A stretch of DNA of 64,000 bases, from assembly GCA_009617715.1 (NCBI GenBank), contig VTFK01000378.1, positions 294,827-358,826 on the forward strand. The letters are read 5' to 3'. The notes under the pieces were generated by a model, which worked only from the letters and a program-made list of their open reading frames with translations, did not search any database and was not told the origin of the DNA. Source of the DNA: Plectrocnemia conspersa (Eukaryota > Arthropoda > Insecta > Trichoptera > Polycentropodidae). This document shows positions 59,991 to 64,000 of the stretch, piece after piece (position 1 is the stretch's first letter; every line of letters starts with the position of its first letter). Position numbers and translations under genes: made by a program.

Positions 59991-62404
59991 TAAACATTAC
60001 CAAAAGATGGATCGATTAATAAATAGTTTATATTCAGAACAATAACTCTTATATAAATATGTGTACTAAGACAGTATAAAAGTTCAATCATCTATTAGGC
60101 ATTCCTATACAACGTGACATTGTATTATATATTATTACTAATCTTGCTTCATTCCAGAGTATTCACGTTGTTAAGTGTTATTAAACATTATTTCAATAAA
60201 GGTATATATTTAAATAGATAAAATTAAGTTCGAGACACAATGCGTTATTATTGTACGTATTCTTTGTAATTACCGGATTGTCGGCAATATATTGACACCT
60301 GAGCGTTACGCTTTCACTTAGGGGTGTACTGGAGGTGGAGCTAAACAATAACGCGTTTGCTAGTAAATTAGCCTTATATCCCATTTGTTCAAAATATGTT
60401 AAGTGACACGGTCACGTCATCCGTTTAAAAACATCCTCGACATCCTAAATTAAAAAAAAACATATTATAAAATTAAAAATATGAAAATTTACATTTTTTA
60501 AATAATAAAAAAATTAAAAATCACAAAAAATCTAGAGAAAATATTAGAGAGATCAAAATTGATTACTATTTTTTTTTTAAATAGCTATATATTTTTTTTA
60601 AATACCTATGTAGCTGTATAGAAAAAAAAGTAAATAATCCAAATTATTGATTAAAATAAATTAAAATATATTTTTTTTTATTTCACGCATAAAATTTTTT
60701 AAATATTGTAACACCGTTCATAAAAATCCTAAAAAATAGTAAAAAATATTAAAATGATCTTTAATAAATATATAGATGTCTATCTAAATCGTTGGACCAA
60801 ATATTTATCTTATACTCTGTTAGAAATTACATTCAGAGATTAATCAGAGCCACTATTATTTCAGTTCTGAGAAGCAGTTTGGCGTTACAAACGGTCGCCA
60901 AAAAATAAAATTATTCAATTACTATATCAAGTACTTCGGGTTTTTTTATATTTCGATCTTATATTTCATAATATGTATAACTTTGAAAATAAAATATTTT
61001 ACTTAAATGTATATTTTAAAAATCAATGGTTTTCTAATAAAGTATTTATTTGTACAAATACAAGCATTTGTCTTGAACTTCAAGATAAATTAAAGGGTTT
61101 AGTCCATAGTCATACTTATTGATATCGACGAAAAAGATAGCGTTCTACTAAATCGGTCCAAAAATAAGTGAAAGAACCTTTACTTGTATTATACAGTAAA
61201 TCGGCTTTGCTATCGCAACTGCACCTAAATAGCAGTAAATGTGTCGGTTAATTCGTTAAATTGCGAAAAATCTCATCTATTCTAAATTGCTCTTCAATAT
61301 CAGCGACTAAGTAAAAATCTCTTCTAATTTTCAAAGAACTGAAAGACCCAGAATTTTTAATATACAATTTAACAAGCACTAAGAAGAGCAAATAAATAAG
61401 AAACAGCGACTTGTCATTGTTGGCCCTTCTTACATTTTATCTGGTTGTGTAATCTTCACGGGCAAAAACAATTCAAAAATCATAAAAATCACATGGCTTA
61501 TCTTAAGATTGCTATGCCTCATTATTCACTGTCAGGGTCTACCTTATATTAATTTCAAATTACCATTTCAGTTTATTGACTTAACCAGAACTAAAATGTT
61601 GTATATGACATTCAATAAGTTAACATGCTATTGCTTTGAAGGTCTACATTTATAAAGATTGATAAGGCAAGCTAAATTATTTTATAAATAACCCTAATAA
61701 TTTATCGTAGATTTTTGTTAGAACATGTTAAAAACTAATATGGATGTAAACCCTTGAAATGTTTTTTCAATAATTGTTTAACGTTTAAAGATAATACAGT
61801 TAGATTTATATTCGTGTGTAAAATGTGGGATTTGCTTTTATGTCGCTGATGCAATTCGATACTAAGATACACAATAGCAGCGCAATGAATACAATGGAGA
61901 ATCGCACAAAAGATAAGTTATAGTGCGGCTTCTGACAACTTTTTATCAAGATCCAATGAACATGCCACGCTTTTATACAATTGAAAAGAGACTATGCGTA
62001 CATATAAAACAAATTTAAGAATTTGTTCTAGTATTTGTAAGTAGTTTAAATTCGATCATAAAAAAATCTGTTGTTATCTAAAGCATATGTATATTCTGGT
62101 AGCTTCAATTGTATCATAATATATAAAAAGCAAATTTTAATAATTTCTATTAAATATTTCGCTCATTGTTGGTTAATATAATGTGTTTATATTTAATAAT
62201 TCGCGATTTTTTAATTGACGACTGTGTTCATACAACTTTAAAATTAAAATTTATCAAAGTATTTGTAAATGCATTCGAAAGTACTTATATTAATAGCAGC
62301 TACTAACATAGAATTGAGATATAAATTATGATTTTTCCAATATAATAAAACTAGTTCTCAAATCTTCCTCTTTCTCTTACACCCTCATTTTATTAAACTA
62401 GATG
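59991..62404. other. AT-rich non-coding stretch, no gene seen
   Basis: This includes very A/T-rich runs at 60,450-60,780. The frame at 60,193-60,384 is not recognised. Confidence 0.5.
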
Positions 62405-62432
62405 TCGGTATCTCACTATTGTGAGGTACCGA
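62405..62432. repeat. 12-bp hairpin with TATT loop
   Basis: TCGGTATCTCAC pairs with GTGAGGTACCGA through one G-T pair around TATT. Confidence 0.7.
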
Positions 62433-62884
62433 AGCTAGCGAGTGTGCGAATACCGGACCATCAACGTTTTGGGTTTTAAATATTATTTTTGCTTCAACCT
62501 GATTTTTTAAAAGATATTTTAAAATTTAATGGTTCAAATTAGACATTTTCATTTAATAAGAACGTTTTTTAGTTACACTATAAGTTGACTATAATTAAAA
62601 AAAGTTGTTTATATGTTTTATGTGTAAATATAAAAGCCAGTTTTTAATTACATTTACTAATTAGAAAAAAAAACAATAAACTGAAAATATAAAGCACCTA
62701 ATCTGTTACTTTAGACCTAAAGTGCGCTTAAAAATAATATTAATAATTTTGAGACCTCTGTCTATTTTTATTAAAAAATATTTTGATTCGTAAGAGGGAT
62801 TTTTGCAACAGTGTGCTTAGTAGTTGGTTGGTAATGAATAGTACTTATTTTGAAACTTTTGAGCGCAAAAACAATTATCAATTA

Positions 62885-63190
62885 TTAATGTGTGACTTTT
62901 GCGCATTTCCAAAAATCAGGAAATGACGACGTTGAGAATCAGATCAAAAATACGTTTTAAAGGAGCAGCAAGACTGACTTCGCAACCTTTCAAAATTAAA
63001 TTGGATTCTAATTCAGGCCCAGAAGAACACCTATTCTTCTACTTCACAGTCATATTTAAGATCTGGACTCTTAGTTTCTGTGGTGGTCAGTACCGAAGAT
63101 CAAATACAAAAAGAAAAAAGTCGAAAAGTTGAGCGGAAGTCAAAACAGATACCTCAAAAATAACGGAAGTATTGCGCGAAGCTGTCAGCA
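62885..63190 (-). pseudogene. non-LTR reverse transcriptase remnant (N-terminal side)
   Basis: The minus strand reads SSGPELESNLILKGCEVSLA, then APLKRIFDLILNVV, and after a frame change FPDFWKCAKV. This is the GPD.IP..ILK.C...L..PL..IFN.SL..G.FPD.WK block that precedes NYRPV in jockey-like elements. It pairs in family with the scrap at 36.0-36.3 kb. Confidence 0.75.
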
Positions 63191-64000
63191 ATAGCATGTA
63201 AACCATCCGTAAACTACATTAAAAAACAAAATGCAAAATTTAAATTTAAATTTAATTTTAAAAATATATTATTATCAATAATGTAAATTTATCTAATAAA
63301 ATATTGTGTATTTAAATTATTTAAAATGCCAATATGGTAATAAAATAATGTGTTAGTCATTAAAACTAAAGTATTGTGTAGGTGAAAAGATTACCGTTCT
63401 TTATATCATCAGAATCTTTCGCAACAACAATATTAAATAAAATATGGAAGCGTGACCTTATAGGTTTTTAACGAAATTAAATCAACGAGATCCTTTAAAG
63501 CCTTGTATAAATTAGGTTTAAAGGAAAAAGCTGCAGTATATTACATGTTATATTATGAAATGTATTGTGCGGTATGGAGTGGGTGTTAAAATTATGAATC
63601 CTGCGTCAAAAGTGTATTTAATTATCTGCAGATGTACGCAACCTTTTGGCGGATAAGAACGGTTTTTATTAAGTGGATTAAATTGCATTCGTATTCACTT
63701 TTTGTCTTTTTATGTGATAGTTGGGGGCCATATTATATTACAAAAAAGTTTAAAAGTTTTTTAGTGTTTTTATATTTCTATGACTTAAAAAATATGTTTG
63801 TATATTGTAGTGTTTTTTATTATTTTTTTATTTTTTTATTACTTCACTGGATCCAATTGGCAACCAAACCCAAATTACAAAACTGAGAGAAGAGCAAATT
63901 ACAAAATTGTGAATAACGGTTCTACCTGTGTCGATTAATGAAAAATTTAAAAATGCTTTGTAAATATCGATCGGGAAAAACATCGACGAATGTTTTGGCC
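63191..64000. other. AT-rich non-coding stretch to the right edge, no gene seen
   Basis: The frame at 63,632-63,886 is aromatic and hydrophobic in the way chance AT-rich frames are. Nothing else is seen. Confidence 0.45.

Noticed and set aside
1..64000. CRISPR arrays, bacterial operons, riboswitches or attachment sites
   Set aside because: No regularly spaced direct repeats with unique spacers, no ribosome-binding-site-led gene strings, and spliced gene structure shows a eukaryotic genome.

Overview
This window reads as nuclear DNA of an arthropod, most likely an insect. It is very A+T-rich by eye, has no operon-like packing, and nearly every long reading frame is a shadow. The gene evidence is a spliced coding start with good splice sites, and the remaining recognisable content is typical insect transposon debris: mariner, hAT, piggyBac-like, Mutator-like, non-LTR retrotransposons and a tRNA-derived SINE. 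No bacterial, organellar or viral gene was found. The order of insect cannot be told from the sequence.

The one well-supported host gene lies on the minus strand at the left end (about 2,942-4,293). Two coding exons encode the N-terminal cytoplasmic tail, single membrane anchor and stalk of an M1-family (aminopeptidase N-like) zinc metallopeptidase. The catalytic exons lie beyond the left edge. A strong acceptor in the 5' UTR shows that at least one non-coding exon lies further right. A GC- and CpG-rich island at about 40,505-40,830 ends in a good minus-strand donor and is the best candidate for that promoter and first exon. If so, the first intron is about 36 kb and holds most of the left two thirds of the window. 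That link is inference.

Region by region: 1-0.9 kb, a decayed hAT transposase end; 2.9-4.3 kb, M1 exons; 5.8-12.1 kb, AT-rich DNA with hairpins, a 65-bp tandem duplication and RTE-like reverse-transcriptase remnants; 14.0-16.3 kb, a SINE next to a 2-kb segment repeated at 46.3-48.0 kb; 16.7-17.9 kb, two unexplained GC-richer open stretches; 21.7-23.5 kb, a tandem duplication in which each copy was hit by a different transposon (hAT in one, piggyBac-like in the other); 24-31 kb, SINEs, an HTH transposase scrap, a broken mariner, reverse-transcriptase scraps and a hAT MITE; 33.3-34.3 kb, a hAT-like element inside an older repeat; 35.6-37.0 kb, a possible LTR and reverse-transcriptase scraps; 38.3-41.7 kb, direct repeats, a tandem repeat pair, the CpG-rich promoter candidate and a hAT MITE whose empty site is preserved at 33.7 kb; 42.9-44.1 kb, reverse-transcriptase and mariner remnants; 49.4 kb, a 160-bp nearly perfect palindrome; 53.8-55.9 kb, two terminal-inverted-repeat elements with clean target duplications; 58.2 and 62.9 kb, more reverse-transcriptase remnants.

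Apart from the M1 gene, the window is mainly a record of insertion, duplication and decay. The most informative observations are the nested insertions with readable target sites, the repeat families not matched to any named family, and the two open islands that could be unrecognised exons.
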